Shown: in pieces, positions 8,946 through 16,531 of the stretch
How positions within the stretch are numbered: position 1 is the first letter of the stretch
How the letters are laid out: each line of letters opens with the position of its first letter
Origin: Cyclobacteriaceae bacterium
GTDB taxonomy: Bacteria > Bacteroidota > Bacteroidia > Cytophagales > Cyclobacteriaceae
Direction of reading: 5' to 3'
NCBI GenBank assembly: GCA_028284125.1
Contig: JANQSI010000010.1
Location: 186,001 to 250,000 of the forward strand
Length of the DNA stretch: 64,000 nucleotides
Notes under the pieces: model-generated
The model's input: only the letters and a program-made list of their open reading frames with translations
What the model was told of the DNA's origin: nothing
The model's database searches: none
Made by a program: the position numbers and the translations under genes

Positions 8946-10289
8946 CTACTCAGCCTTTTTCTCAAATAATCGAGGGGAAGCTTCTATAACCATATAAAAA
9001 ACCTGGTTTTCTTGGCTTTCTCGACCACCAAACATTTGATCCAGTGTGTTCGATCCAAACATGATAGAATGACCGAAACTTGCATTGAAGTCATTGCTAA
9101 ACTTATAGGTGACTACTAAGTCATTCTCTACTCCTAAGAATGAGTTCAGCGGATTTGAAAAAGTGAGATCACCAGCTGCATACGAATCTTGGTCAGTTCG
9201 AAAGTAGTGAAGTAAATTCTTAAATATCAACTTGTTAGAAGGAGAGTAGTCAAGCTTGACATAATAATCTTGAAGACCGGCAGTCGGTTCGATCAAGAGA
9301 TAGAAATAGTCTAGGTACCCAAATCTTCCATGGCGTAATCCGAACAAGTTATCGTAGGTTTTACTTTTTGCAGATGGATCGTTTAGTTCTCTGACATTGG
9401 ATCCGGACATTTTATCTAGTGCAAGGGTTAGCCGCAAGTTGCTTGTTGCTAGATAGGTAAAGTGGGTTGATAGAAAGTGAGCATTTACCTTTCGATTGGT
9501 CACATCCCTTCCGATTTGTTGGAAATAAATTCCTCGAAACCTAAATCTTGGATTCAACTGAATCTGAGTGTTTGTCCCAATAGTTTGCGTATATGCTACC
9601 GTGGTATCCGCTTTTTCCAACCCATGATTGACAAACCAAAAGGAGGACTTCACCTTTTCCCATTCTTTCCTTACCCATAGAAATTGAAGGTTTTTGTAAA
9701 GGTTAGGCCTGAAGAAATCACGTTTTAATTCATTGACTCTATTAGCGTTGAACGCTAAGGCTAGATGAGCTTTGATTTTGTTCGATTCATACTTTGTTAA
9801 AGCAACATCATGCGCAAGGGTGCCAGCCCAATCAAGCCCGCCGAATATGTTTTGCTCATCATAAATCAGGCCTTGTCTACCTAGTTTGATTGAAAGCTCA
9901 GGAGTGAAATATTTTTCTACCCATGCTCGAAAAATCGCAACTTCAGAAATATCTGCTCGATCGCTGGCTTCACCCCAGGCTCGTCGATCTTGAAGAATAA
10001 CTTGAGCATTGAGACTGTCTTTGTTAGAGTAATTAAGCATCAAACGGGTACGCTGCATGGTAAAAAAGCCAGCTCTATCACCCTCATACAAGGGCTGCCG
10101 AAAACCTCTGGAGTAAATGGGATTGATGCGATAGCCCAAATCCACAGTTGTACTCTGACCATAGGATTCGATTGAACAGAATGTGGTCAAAATGCAGAAA
10201 AAGAGTAGTGTTGAGAATTTCTTGGTCAGGACAGAATTAGTAGCATTTGCTTGGATCATGCAATTTTTTGCTTTTTTCTTACGCGGCAA
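8946..10289 (-). CDS. outer-membrane beta-barrel protein, alginate-export (AlgE-like) family
   Basis: After a signal sequence (hydrophobic stretch FSTLLFFCILTTFC, cleavage near SYGQ) the protein consists of many amphipathic strands with alternating aromatic residues, ending in a C-terminal strand typical of barrels. Features of the alginate-export family are visible: QRTRLMLNYSNKDSLNA, then LQDRRAWGE, the WVEKYFTPELSIKLGRQGL block and FGGLDWAGT. In Pseudomonas AlgE this barrel exports alginate; in Bacteroidota the family is widespread and its cargo is mostly unknown, so polysaccharide or solute passage is only a likely role. The true start may be the internal Met at residue 11, since the first ten residues are unusually basic. 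No neighbouring polysaccharide synthesis gene is seen. Confidence 0.75.
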   Translation of the reverse strand: MPRKKKAKNCMIQANATNSVLTKKFSTLLFFCILTTFCSIESYGQSTTVDLGYRINPIYSRGFRQPLYEGDRAGFFTMQRTRLMLNYSNKDSLNAQVILQDRRAWGEASDRADISEVAIFRAWVEKYFTPELSIKLGRQGLIYDEQNIFGGLDWAGTLAHDVALTKYESNKIKAHLALAFNANRVNELKRDFFRPNLYKNLQFLWVRKEWEKVKSSFWFVNHGLEKADTTVAYTQTIGTNTQIQLNPRFRFRGIYFQQIGRDVTNRKVNAHFLSTHFTYLATSNLRLTLALDKMSGSNVRELNDPSAKSKTYDNLFGLRHGRFGYLDYFYLLIEPTAGLQDYYVKLDYSPSNKLIFKNLLHYFRTDQDSYAAGDLTFSNPLNSFLGVENDLVVTYKFSNDFNASFGHSIMFGSNTLDQMFGGRESQENQVFYMVIEASPRLFEKKAE

Positions 10290-10304
10290 TGATAACGAGA
10301 ATAA

Positions 10305-10335
10305 ATAAAAAAAGGCTGTCGTACAACACAGCCTT
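10305..10335 (-). terminator. terminator of the LuxR/DUF4199 operon
   Basis: Arms AAGGCTGT and ACAGCCTT with an 8-base loop; on the reverse strand the hairpin continues into seven T residues. It lies just after the DUF4199 gene and before the barrel gene. Confidence 0.8.
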
Positions 10336-10357
10336 ACGTGGTACTTGACGAAAGAAT

Positions 10358-10873
10358 CTATTCTTTTCTTTTGAGAATCAATGCAGAAATTATTGTCACC
10401 AATAAGCCGATCGGGAATATTTCCATGAAAGTAAAAGCTGCCATTATGTGCGGCTTCTTATAGTTTTCGATAGTGGTTTTCAACTCTTCTATTTGTGTTT
10501 GTTTTTCACTTTCAGATGCACCGGAGTTTTGAATAAGCTCAATTTGTGAGCTTTGATACTTATCTGCAAAATCTGGGGCGAAGGTTGGCATATAGATCAT
10601 CCAACCAATTACATAGATTACCGAAGCGACGACAATGATTCCCAGGCCAGTAAGAAAACCATCTTTAAATGTGAAAGTCGCATTCGGTTCACTGTCTCGC
10701 TTATTCTTGATGCCCATAAATACAGCTGTCAATGCAACAAGCATTATCGCATAACCAACTAATTCTGAGCCCGAAAAAGGAAGTTCATCACCCCATAGCA
10801 TATATGAAATGAACCAGGAACTGACAATGATTAGGCCACTTATCGCTCCGTATTTGATCGCATTAGTTTTCAT
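10358..10873 (-). CDS. DUF4199-family membrane protein
   Basis: Membrane protein of 171 residues with four predicted helices (about 8-28, 36-55, 72-95 and 145-166). The arrangement of a conserved FTFKDGFLTGLGI segment, a WMIYMP motif, a soluble helical loop with many Gln/Glu (about 110-140) and a last helix fits DUF4199, a Bacteroidota family of unknown role. The gene follows a LuxR-type regulator on the same strand after 73 bp and shares its terminator, a pairing that recurs in the phylum. A small hairpin sits in the spacer. The function is unknown; control by the upstream regulator is inferred from position. Confidence 0.8.
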   Translation of the reverse strand: MKTNAIKYGAISGLIIVSSWFISYMLWGDELPFSGSELVGYAIMLVALTAVFMGIKNKRDSEPNATFTFKDGFLTGLGIIVVASVIYVIGWMIYMPTFAPDFADKYQSSQIELIQNSGASESEKQTQIEELKTTIENYKKPHIMAAFTFMEIFPIGLLVTIISALILKRKE

Positions 10874-10946
10874 AGGTTTTTGTTTTTGAGCAAAACAATT
10901 GCTCGGTTAGGTTTTTTCTATCATCCTTTCGGGTGATTTAGCTCAT

Positions 10947-11360
10947 TCACTCGTTAGGGTTAGTAATTAAAGCCAACTCTCTGGCTTTTTGAATGGCCTG
11001 TGTTCTTCGTTTGGCATTTAGCTTTTGATAAATCTTTTGAATGTGGGTTTTAATGGTGTTTAGGGAAACGAACAGTTTGTCCGCAATTTCTTGGTTGGAA
11101 TACCCTTGTGAAAGCAACTGAAGAACTTCCACTTCACGCTGACTAAGACCTAGTTTACTAGCATCATATTTTTCATGCTTATTGGTCTTTTTGAACCAGG
11201 TCATGCCTAGCCAAACTCCTAAGGCCATAAATAAAATGCCTACCAGGGCTCCAAACAGCTCAATTCGGATGTCTTTCACAATTGCCTTATAATGAGTCAC
11301 TTCCAGGACAATCATGAGCAATCCCATCAGAGTTCCGTATATCAACCAACTTTTTTTCAC
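10947..11360 (-). CDS. membrane-anchored LuxR-type transcription regulator
   Basis: Small regulator of 137 residues: two predicted membrane helices (about 5-22 and 33-53) followed by a GerE/LuxR helix-turn-helix (about 72-130) with the diagnostic LSQREVEVLQLLSQGYSN, IADKLFVSLNTIKTHI and IYQKLNAKRRTQA. It has no receiver domain, so it is a one-component membrane-bound regulator. It probably acts on the DUF4199 gene directly downstream. What it senses at the membrane is unknown. Confidence 0.85.
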   Translation of the reverse strand: MKKSWLIYGTLMGLLMIVLEVTHYKAIVKDIRIELFGALVGILFMALGVWLGMTWFKKTNKHEKYDASKLGLSQREVEVLQLLSQGYSNQEIADKLFVSLNTIKTHIQKIYQKLNAKRRTQAIQKARELALITNPNE

Positions 11361-11413
11361 AACTTCGCTTTCATGCTAATTACCTAAAATTAACATCACT
11401 AACTCACTCTATC

Positions 11414-11815
11414 ATGCCTAAAAACATTACTTACACTATTGCTCGCTTTTTGGCGGCAGTAATCATGCTGCAAACCCTTTATTTCAAATTCACCGGATCT
11501 CCGGAATCTATGTACATTTTCGAAAAATGTGGTATGGAACCTGAAGGTAGGTGGGCAGTCGGAATTTTTGAATTGATTGCTTCGGTTTTACTTATAATTC
11601 CGGGAACAGCCTGGATAGGAGGGCTCTTAGGTCTAGGACTTATGATTGGCGCAATAGGTCTTCATCTTACTGAACTTGGAATCGTGGTAATGGATGACGG
11701 AGGTTATCTTTTTTTACTAGCAGTCATTGTTTTTGTTTGTTCCATTTATGTCATTTTTGTGAATAGAATTAAAATTTCCAAAGAGATTATACCGAAAATT
11801 CTAGGCAAAAAATGA
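11414..11815 (+). CDS. DoxX-like small membrane protein
   Basis: The 133 residues hold four hydrophobic helices (about 7-25, 44-63, 65-88 and 95-115). The starting stretch ARFLAAVIMLQTLYFKFTGSPES, with F[KR]-hydrophobic-G spacing, and the FELIASVLLIIPGTAWIGGLLGLGLM segment are typical of the DoxX/SURF4-like membrane family, whose members are linked to quinone redox or thiosulfate handling but are mostly uncharacterised. The stop overlaps the ATG of the MORN-repeat lipoprotein gene by 4 bases (ATGA), so the two are translationally coupled. Confidence 0.75.
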   Translation: MPKNITYTIARFLAAVIMLQTLYFKFTGSPESMYIFEKCGMEPEGRWAVGIFELIASVLLIIPGTAWIGGLLGLGLMIGAIGLHLTELGIVVMDDGGYLFLLAVIVFVCSIYVIFVNRIKISKEIIPKILGKK

Positions 11816-12381
11816 AACCAATGTATGTATTGGCTGCAGTGATTTTCGCAGCTTGTTCAACTTCCAATAACCCGACCGTTGAAATTGAAGGAAGTCAAAT
11901 TCCGGCAGGAGCTTCTTTACAAGATTATGGAACTATCCCTGGCTTGCAAAAAGCCGTGATCACAGCTGATGATAAAATTGTTGGTGAAGGGGATTTTTTA
12001 AACGGAAAATACCATGGTAGTTGGACAAGCTATGACACGCAGGGAAAGGTGACACAAATAACGACTTACCTAAATGGTGTTAAGCAGGGAACCGAATTGA
12101 TTTTTGACAACCAAGGATACGTAAAATCAAAAGGCTATTATCACAATAACCAGTTGGAAGGAGAGTTTTTGCAATACAATCGGAGAAGCATTGTTGAGCG
12201 CAAAGCTTATTCGAATGGTGCACTGAATGGAGTTCAGTATAAGTATTATGCGAATGGAACGGTTATGGAGGAGGCAAACTATTCAAATGGTCAAATAGAT
12301 GGTTTAGCTAGGTGGTATGATCAGGAAGGAAATATGACTATCGAGTACACTTATGAAAATGGTCAATTGATCCAGGAGTAA
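11812..12381 (+). CDS. MORN-repeat (YwqK-like) lipoprotein
   Basis: A lipobox (VIFAACS, Cys at about residue 15) gives a membrane-anchored lipoprotein. From residue 65 on there are repeated MORN-type units of about 23 residues, each with G.. / Y.NGK / G....Y patterns: FLNGKYHGSWTSYDTQGK, YLNGVKQGTELIFDNQG, YHNNQLEGEFLQYN, YSNGALNGVQYKYYANG, YSNGQIDGLARWYDQEGN. Such proteins are annotated as YwqK-family antitoxins, yet here it is an exported lipoprotein, so a toxin-antitoxin role is unlikely. Coupled to the DoxX-like gene by a 4-base overlap. Confidence 0.8.
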   Translation: MKPMYVLAAVIFAACSTSNNPTVEIEGSQIPAGASLQDYGTIPGLQKAVITADDKIVGEGDFLNGKYHGSWTSYDTQGKVTQITTYLNGVKQGTELIFDNQGYVKSKGYYHNNQLEGEFLQYNRRSIVERKAYSNGALNGVQYKYYANGTVMEEANYSNGQIDGLARWYDQEGNMTIEYTYENGQLIQE

Positions 12382-12385
12382 TAAA

Positions 12386-12817
12386 TTATCCCGGGTTACT
12401 TTCGTCAATAATTTCTTCTCGAACCATTATAAACGCGGTAATACATCCTTCATTTCCTTCTACAAATGATAATCTCATACCACTGACTGATATAACGCCG
12501 GTAGCAGATTTGCATTCTTCTACACCTTCATTATCGGTGCAAAATGTGAGGTTAACGCCAGATGCACCCCAAGTTCCTCGTTCAGTTTCAAGTCCTCTTT
12601 GAAAAGAGTATGCCGCAGAATCAGTGAAAACTATCTTGTAACATGAGTTATCTGTACATTGAACGGATCGGGAATCGTTCAATGTAAAGTTTTCACAATC
12701 AGTGATTTCGACATTAGTGGCAATCCAGGTTCCGATGTAATCGCCAGTGGTATCATCATCTTTGCAGCTAAAGATCAATATCGATACAAATAGGAAGCCG
12801 AATAATTTAATTTTCAT
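12386..12817 (-). CDS. small lipoprotein with lipocalin-like fold
   Basis: I choose the ATG that begins MKIKLFGFLFVSILIFSC, because it gives a proper lipoprotein signal with Cys18 (an upstream in-frame ATG would add 13 unlikely residues). The mature part of about 125 residues begins DDDTTGDYIGTWIATN and shows the GxW start and strand pattern of lipocalin-like domains found in Bacteroidota lipoproteins; six Cys residues (in DCENF, QCTDNSCY, FCTD, ECKS, GCIT) could form three disulfides, which supports an extracytoplasmic site. No ligand can be named. It converges on the MORN-repeat gene with 4 bp between the stops. Confidence 0.65.
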   Translation of the reverse strand: MKIKLFGFLFVSILIFSCKDDDTTGDYIGTWIATNVEITDCENFTLNDSRSVQCTDNSCYKIVFTDSAAYSFQRGLETERGTWGASGVNLTFCTDNEGVEECKSATGVISVSGMRLSFVEGNEGCITAFIMVREEIIDESNPG

Positions 12818-12821
12818 AAAA

Positions 12822-12829
12822 CAAAAATA
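12822..12829 (-). promoter_or_regulatory. possible -7 box of the lipocalin-like gene
   Basis: On the reverse strand TATTTTTG matches the Bacteroidota -7 consensus TAnnTTTG in full, but it ends only 4 bases before the chosen ATG, which would give an almost leaderless transcript. No clear TTTG at -33 is seen. Confidence 0.25.
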
Positions 12830-12858
12830 TATCAAAATGCCATCATAAAATTGCATTT

Positions 12859-13068
12859 ATGAAGGGTCTTGCATTTTCAAGCATGCGGGTCGGCGAAAGC
12901 TACTGTCTCGTCAATTTTGGAGAACGATCGGAGTTTAAGTTGATTGAAGTATTGGATCGAGATGACTACAAACTACAAGATATTCACACACTAGAGCATT
13001 ATAATATGAGCGACCTGGTTAAATTCGGAAAAGGAGAAGATTTTGAATTGAGAGAATTATTTCTTTGA
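12859..13068 (+). CDS. small protein of unknown function upstream of ddl (69 aa)
   Basis: A 69-residue, soluble, slightly acidic product beginning MKGLAFSSMRVGESYCLVNFG, with a strand-rich pattern that could form a small barrel. Its stop lies 11 bases before the ATG of the D-Ala-D-Ala ligase gene, so the two should be one transcript. I recognise no family. The composition and the tight linkage support a real gene; a function in cell-wall synthesis is only suggested by position. Confidence 0.6.
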   Translation: MKGLAFSSMRVGESYCLVNFGERSEFKLIEVLDRDDYKLQDIHTLEHYNMSDLVKFGKGEDFELRELFL

Positions 13069-13079
13069 CATTACGCTAC

Positions 13080-14102
13080 ATGAAAAATTTGGTAATCATA
13101 TGCGGAGGAGTTTCTCCCGAACATGAAATTTCGCTGAGATCGGCAAAGAATATTATAAAAGCACTAGACAAGAGTAAGTACCAGGTTCATGTTGTTGGAA
13201 TATCGAAAGCTGGTCAGTGGTTCAAGATGGAAGTGGATTCTTTAGGTTCTGAAATTCCAGAGACTGGCTCTAGTGTTTCACTCAAGCCTGGAAGTAAAAA
13301 CTGCTTTTATGTGAATGATTCAAGTTTAGGAGAAGTAGATGTGATTTTTCCAGTGCTTCATGGACCCAATGGAGAAGATGGCTCAGTCCAAGGGCTGATA
13401 CAGGTGCTCGACATTCCGTGTGTAGGTCCTGGAGTTATCGGTTCGGCTGTTTCAATGGACAAAGAAATCGCTAAGCGATTGCTAAGAGCCGAGGGTATTC
13501 AAGTAGCTGATTGGATGCTTATTCGGAAGGGGGATACTATGCCTTCGTATGAAGAAGCCGCCAAGAAATTGGGTGATGTGATGTTTGTTAAACCGGCTAA
13601 CATGGGATCTTCCGTAGGTGTCGCGAGAGTTGCTAACGAGAATGAATGGGGAAACGCGATTGAGGATGCGTTTAAGTATGATGACAAAATTTTAATAGAA
13701 AAACGCTTGGTTGGAAGAGAACTTGAATGTGCAGTGTTAGGGAATGATGTTCTAAAAGCGAGTGGAGTAGGAGAGGTTCAATCGGGTGAAGTCTATTCTT
13801 TTGATGAAAAATATGCTGATTCTTCTTCAGCTAAAATCACTATTCCGGCAGAAGTCTCAAATACGGAACTTGGAGCATTAAAAAACACCGCCATTAATGC
13901 CTATAAGGCACTGGAATGCAAAGGATTATCTCGGGTTGACATGTTTCTTGATGAATCCGGGAATGTCTTTGTGAATGAGATAAACACCATGCCGGGTTTC
14001 ACAAGCATTAGCATGTATCCAAAACTTTGGATGAATGAAGGTATGAGCTATTCTCAATTGATCGATGAATTGATCGAACTTGCGATATCAAATCATGGTT
14101 GA
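13080..14102 (+). CDS. ddl: D-alanine--D-alanine ligase
   Basis: ATP-dependent ligase that makes the D-Ala-D-Ala dipeptide for peptidoglycan in the cytoplasm. The 340 residues fit the family. Visible motifs: N-terminal GGVSPEHEISLRSA, HGPNGEDGSVQGL (substrate site), the ATP-grasp loop KPANMGSSVGV, EKRLVGRELECAVLG, and the C-terminal metal/ATP site FVNEINTMPGFTSISMYP. The start is the ATG giving MKNLVIICGG; a TTG five codons earlier is rejected because it overlaps the stop of the small upstream gene and adds nothing conserved. It probably forms an operon with the 69-residue protein gene before it and the hydroxylase gene 21 bp after it. Confidence 0.95.
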   Translation: MKNLVIICGGVSPEHEISLRSAKNIIKALDKSKYQVHVVGISKAGQWFKMEVDSLGSEIPETGSSVSLKPGSKNCFYVNDSSLGEVDVIFPVLHGPNGEDGSVQGLIQVLDIPCVGPGVIGSAVSMDKEIAKRLLRAEGIQVADWMLIRKGDTMPSYEEAAKKLGDVMFVKPANMGSSVGVARVANENEWGNAIEDAFKYDDKILIEKRLVGRELECAVLGNDVLKASGVGEVQSGEVYSFDEKYADSSSAKITIPAEVSNTELGALKNTAINAYKALECKGLSRVDMFLDESGNVFVNEINTMPGFTSISMYPKLWMNEGMSYSQLIDELIELAISNHG

Positions 14103-14123
14103 TTATAAAACTTGTTGCGTTTG

Positions 14124-15005
14124 ATGAACTATTGGCAGACAATAAAGGATAGTTACTACGGTTATGCACGCTACCTATGGGATTCAATCCTTAATCCTAG
14201 TTTGTACAATTATTTCTATTGGTTGATAGCTGTCTCTGCTTTCTTTTTTGCTTTGGAATTGATTACTCCATGGCGAAAGGAACAGCCTAAGTTTAGAAAG
14301 GATTTCTGGCTGGATTTCTTTTACATGTTCTTCAATTTTTTCCTTTTTTCATTGATCATTTTTAATGCCGCTTCCGATGTAGTTGTTCGGTTTTTCAATG
14401 AAACGCTGGCAAGCATTGGGATAACTAATTTGCTAGCTTTCGAGGTAATGAGTTGGCCCGTTTGGGCACATTTACTAATTGGATTTATTGTTCGAGATTT
14501 TGTTCAGTGGTGGGTTCATCGTTTACTTCATCGAGTTCCCTGGCTGTGGGAGTTTCACAAAGTCCATCACTCAGTCAAGCAAATGGGTTTTGCCGCTCAC
14601 CTTCGCTACCATTGGATGGAAAATGTAGTTTACAGAAGTTTGGAATATCTACCACTAGCATTAATTGGAATTGGACTTAGAGACTTTTTCATTATCCACA
14701 TCTTCACGCTAGCAGTGGGGCATTTCAACCACTCCAATTTCAAATTAAATCTAGGGCCGCTAAAGTACATTTTCAATAATCCGCAAATGCATATATGGCA
14801 TCATGCTAAAGGATTGCCTGAAAGCAGAAAATTCGGTGTGAATTTCGGGCTTACGTTGAGTGTTTGGGATTATCTCTTCAAGACTAACTATATCCCTTCT
14901 GACGGCAGGGATATAGAATTAGGATTTCCGCAAGACGAAAATTTCCCCGAAGATTTCATTGGCCAGGAAATCCATGGCTTGTTTGGTAAAAAAGAAAGGA
15001 GTTAA
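14124..15005 (+). CDS. sterol desaturase / fatty acid hydroxylase family membrane protein
   Basis: Integral membrane di-iron enzyme. Four to five hydrophobic helices and the three histidine clusters are visible: HRLLHR, EFHKVHHS and PQMHIWHHA, with an extra HFNHSN. These hold the iron pair used for O2-dependent hydroxylation or desaturation of a lipid. In Bacteroidota members act on fatty acyl chains, carotenoids or hopanoid/sterol-like lipids; the substrate cannot be read from sequence. The ATG of MNYWQTIKDSYYG is chosen over upstream TTG codons. The gene follows ddl closely, but no metabolic link is evident. Confidence 0.87.
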   Translation: MNYWQTIKDSYYGYARYLWDSILNPSLYNYFYWLIAVSAFFFALELITPWRKEQPKFRKDFWLDFFYMFFNFFLFSLIIFNAASDVVVRFFNETLASIGITNLLAFEVMSWPVWAHLLIGFIVRDFVQWWVHRLLHRVPWLWEFHKVHHSVKQMGFAAHLRYHWMENVVYRSLEYLPLALIGIGLRDFFIIHIFTLAVGHFNHSNFKLNLGPLKYIFNNPQMHIWHHAKGLPESRKFGVNFGLTLSVWDYLFKTNYIPSDGRDIELGFPQDENFPEDFIGQEIHGLFGKKERS

Positions 15006-15007
15006 CC

Positions 15008-15196
15008 TTATGCCAATTCAATTGAATCCTGGTTGAATTCGGCTACTCTCATTTCAGTTTCATGAAACCATACACAGATAGCCGTGTCAAAGCTTTCATA
15101 ATTTCCATGCCATGCATAGCCATCCACGGTCATTTTGGGACCGCCGGATTTTAAGACAACTTGATCTCCTTTTTTGAATTTTCGTTCAGTACTCAT
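15008..15196 (-). CDS. DUF2158-like small protein
   Basis: A 62-residue protein with the pattern FKKGDQVVLKSGGPKMTVDG near its start and a following CVWF, as in the DUF2158 (YodC) family of small SH3-like proteins. Those are of unknown role, though the fold suggests binding to a partner protein or nucleic acid. The gene is convergent with the hydroxylase gene (2 bp between stops) and 37 bp downstream of a secreted basic-repeat protein gene on the same strand. Confidence 0.75.
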   Translation of the reverse strand: MSTERKFKKGDQVVLKSGGPKMTVDGYAWHGNYESFDTAICVWFHETEMRVAEFNQDSIELA

Positions 15197-15233
15197 TGTT
15201 TTACTATTTACAAACCCAAGTAGTCGCTTGAGT

Positions 15234-15638
15234 CTAACTTTCTTTTTCCTTAACCTTTACTTTCCCCTTTTTACCACTGGTTCTCTTTTTGCTTTCATTG
15301 GCTTTGTTCACTCCCTTGGCTTTCTTCATTGAACCATCAGCTTTTTTAGTGCCTCGTGCTCTCTTTTGTGTTCCATCTGCTAGCTTTTCTCCGGACGACC
15401 GAGTCACATTTCCATCAGCATCTTTGGTAATTTTTTCTTTTTTAATGTTTCCATCTGGATCAACAGTCTTTCTGATTTTTGTGCCACTTCCATCTTCATT
15501 CTTTTTGACTTTGGAAACGCTTTTTTTGTTCTCCGTTTTTTCTTTCTTCTCTTTTTCTTTCGATTGAGCTTGTACAGTAGTTGAAACACCAAATGAACTG
15601 AGACAAAGTACCAGCAATAAAAATTTAAGATTTTTCAT
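15234..15638 (-). CDS. secreted Lys-rich protein with DG repeats
   Basis: A signal peptide (MKNLKFLLLVLCLSSFGVS, cleavage near VQAQ) precedes a very basic mature part of about 110 residues. From about residue 60 there are six or so degenerate units of 11-12 residues with a DG/NE turn and following KK or TR (DPDGNIKKEK, DADGNVTRSS, LADGTQKRAR, KADGSMKKAK, KANESKKRTS). Repeats of this kind are seen in exported, possibly Ca-binding or polyanion-binding proteins; no known family is recognised. High pI suggests binding to anionic polymers at the surface (inference). Confidence 0.65.
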   Translation of the reverse strand: MKNLKFLLLVLCLSSFGVSTTVQAQSKEKEKKEKTENKKSVSKVKKNEDGSGTKIRKTVDPDGNIKKEKITKDADGNVTRSSGEKLADGTQKRARGTKKADGSMKKAKGVNKANESKKRTSGKKGKVKVKEKES

Positions 15639-15894
15639 CGTTTTAATTTAAAATTCCACATCTCCATATGGACTTAAATTAACTAGTGATGATACTGGAT
15701 AACGAATATACATTGATCCCTTGTATAATCATAGGGCGTGTTAATCTATGAAATATTACCGCTTATCTAATTGATGTTTTTCTTTTCAACCCTTCATCTA
15801 TATTCGCGTCAGACATTTGATTTTGTCAATCACTCTTTAGCCACGCCCATTTCTTGTTAGTAGTAGAATAGTTTAAAGTAAAATCAGCTATTCT

Positions 15895-16395
15895 ATGAAC
15901 TATTTGTATTCGATTATTATTTCTGTTCTTGTCCTTTCATCGGCTTCCATTGTTGATGCCAAGCCCGGAGGAGCACATGATAGACATCAAGCAATGTACT
16001 TAGTGAACCTCGTGAGAAACATCGATTGGGGAAATAACAACGTTACCATAGGAGTATTCGGTGATTCGCCTGTCAAAAGCGAATTGGAGGCCCTGGTTCA
16101 ACGCAACGCTAAAATTCAGGTAAAGCAACTTGAGGATTTTAGCAATGTTGGGGAATGTGATATTGTATTTCTTCCTGACGCCAGCAATAGAGATTTCTTT
16201 GTCGCTCAAAATGAAATTGCTGATTCACCAATTCTTCTCGTGGTTGATAAAAAACCACTGGTAGTAAGAGGAGCTGAGATTGGATTTTACCTGGAGGAGG
16301 ATAAACTGAAAATTGCAATAAATCCCAAAGAAATTGAAAAGACAGGAATTAAGATTAGCCACACCTTAATGGAAAAAGCGGCTACTTTTTTCTAG
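15895..16395 (+). CDS. YfiR-like (DUF4154) periplasmic protein
   Basis: Signal peptide (MNYLYSIIISVLVLSSASIVDA) followed by a Rossmann-like domain with the DUF4154 signature: a HDRHQAMYLVNLVRNIDW opening, TIGVFGDSPV, DIVFLPD, SPILLVVDKK, GAEIGFYLEEDKLKIAINP. In Pseudomonas YfiR is the periplasmic repressor of the diguanylate cyclase YfiN; here no cyclase or YfiB-like lipoprotein gene is adjacent, so the partner is unknown. About 250 bp of apparently non-coding DNA lies upstream and a strong terminator downstream, so it is a single-gene unit. Confidence 0.82.
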   Translation: MNYLYSIIISVLVLSSASIVDAKPGGAHDRHQAMYLVNLVRNIDWGNNNVTIGVFGDSPVKSELEALVQRNAKIQVKQLEDFSNVGECDIVFLPDASNRDFFVAQNEIADSPILLVVDKKPLVVRGAEIGFYLEEDKLKIAINPKEIEKTGIKISHTLMEKAATFF

Positions 16396-16423
16396 CGAAA
16401 CAGATTCGGTGGACAAGTGAGGT

Positions 16424-16451
16424 AAGCGTAACAATTGATTACGCTTTTTTT
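16424..16451 (+). terminator. terminator of the YfiR-like gene
   Basis: Eight-base arms AAGCGTAA and TTACGCTT with a 7-base loop, followed by a run of T residues, 28 bases after the stop codon. Confidence 0.85.
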
Positions 16452-16457
16452 GTTTCC

Positions 16458-16530
16458 ATCAATACTGCAATTAGGAATTTTGAACCTTTTAGGTTCCCTT
16501 GCGTATCAATACTGCAAATAGGAATTTTGA
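16458..16530 (+). promoter_or_regulatory. direct-repeat operator candidate of the first PadR operon
   Basis: A 26-base sequence is present twice (16458-16483 and 16505-16530, 25 of 26 identical, period 47). Each copy holds CTGCAAWTAGGAA. Between them GAACCT/AGGTTC form a small inverted repeat (16482-16496). The first copy covers a possible -7 box (GAATTTTG); the second ends one base before the PadR ATG. Related copies stand in front of the other PadR gene, which points to autoregulation by PadR. Confidence 0.6.
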
Positions 16531-16531
16531 T

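Noticed and set aside
11812-12381. YwqK antitoxin as part of a toxin-antitoxin pair
   Set aside because: It is an exported lipoprotein with MORN repeats and its partner is a DoxX-like membrane protein; no toxin is visible.
15734-15848. GGGCGTG and CACGCCC as arms of a long stem in the spacer before the YfiR-like gene
   Set aside because: Only seven bases paired over 100 bp, with no supporting feature between them; chance is likely. I see nothing else in this 250-bp stretch.
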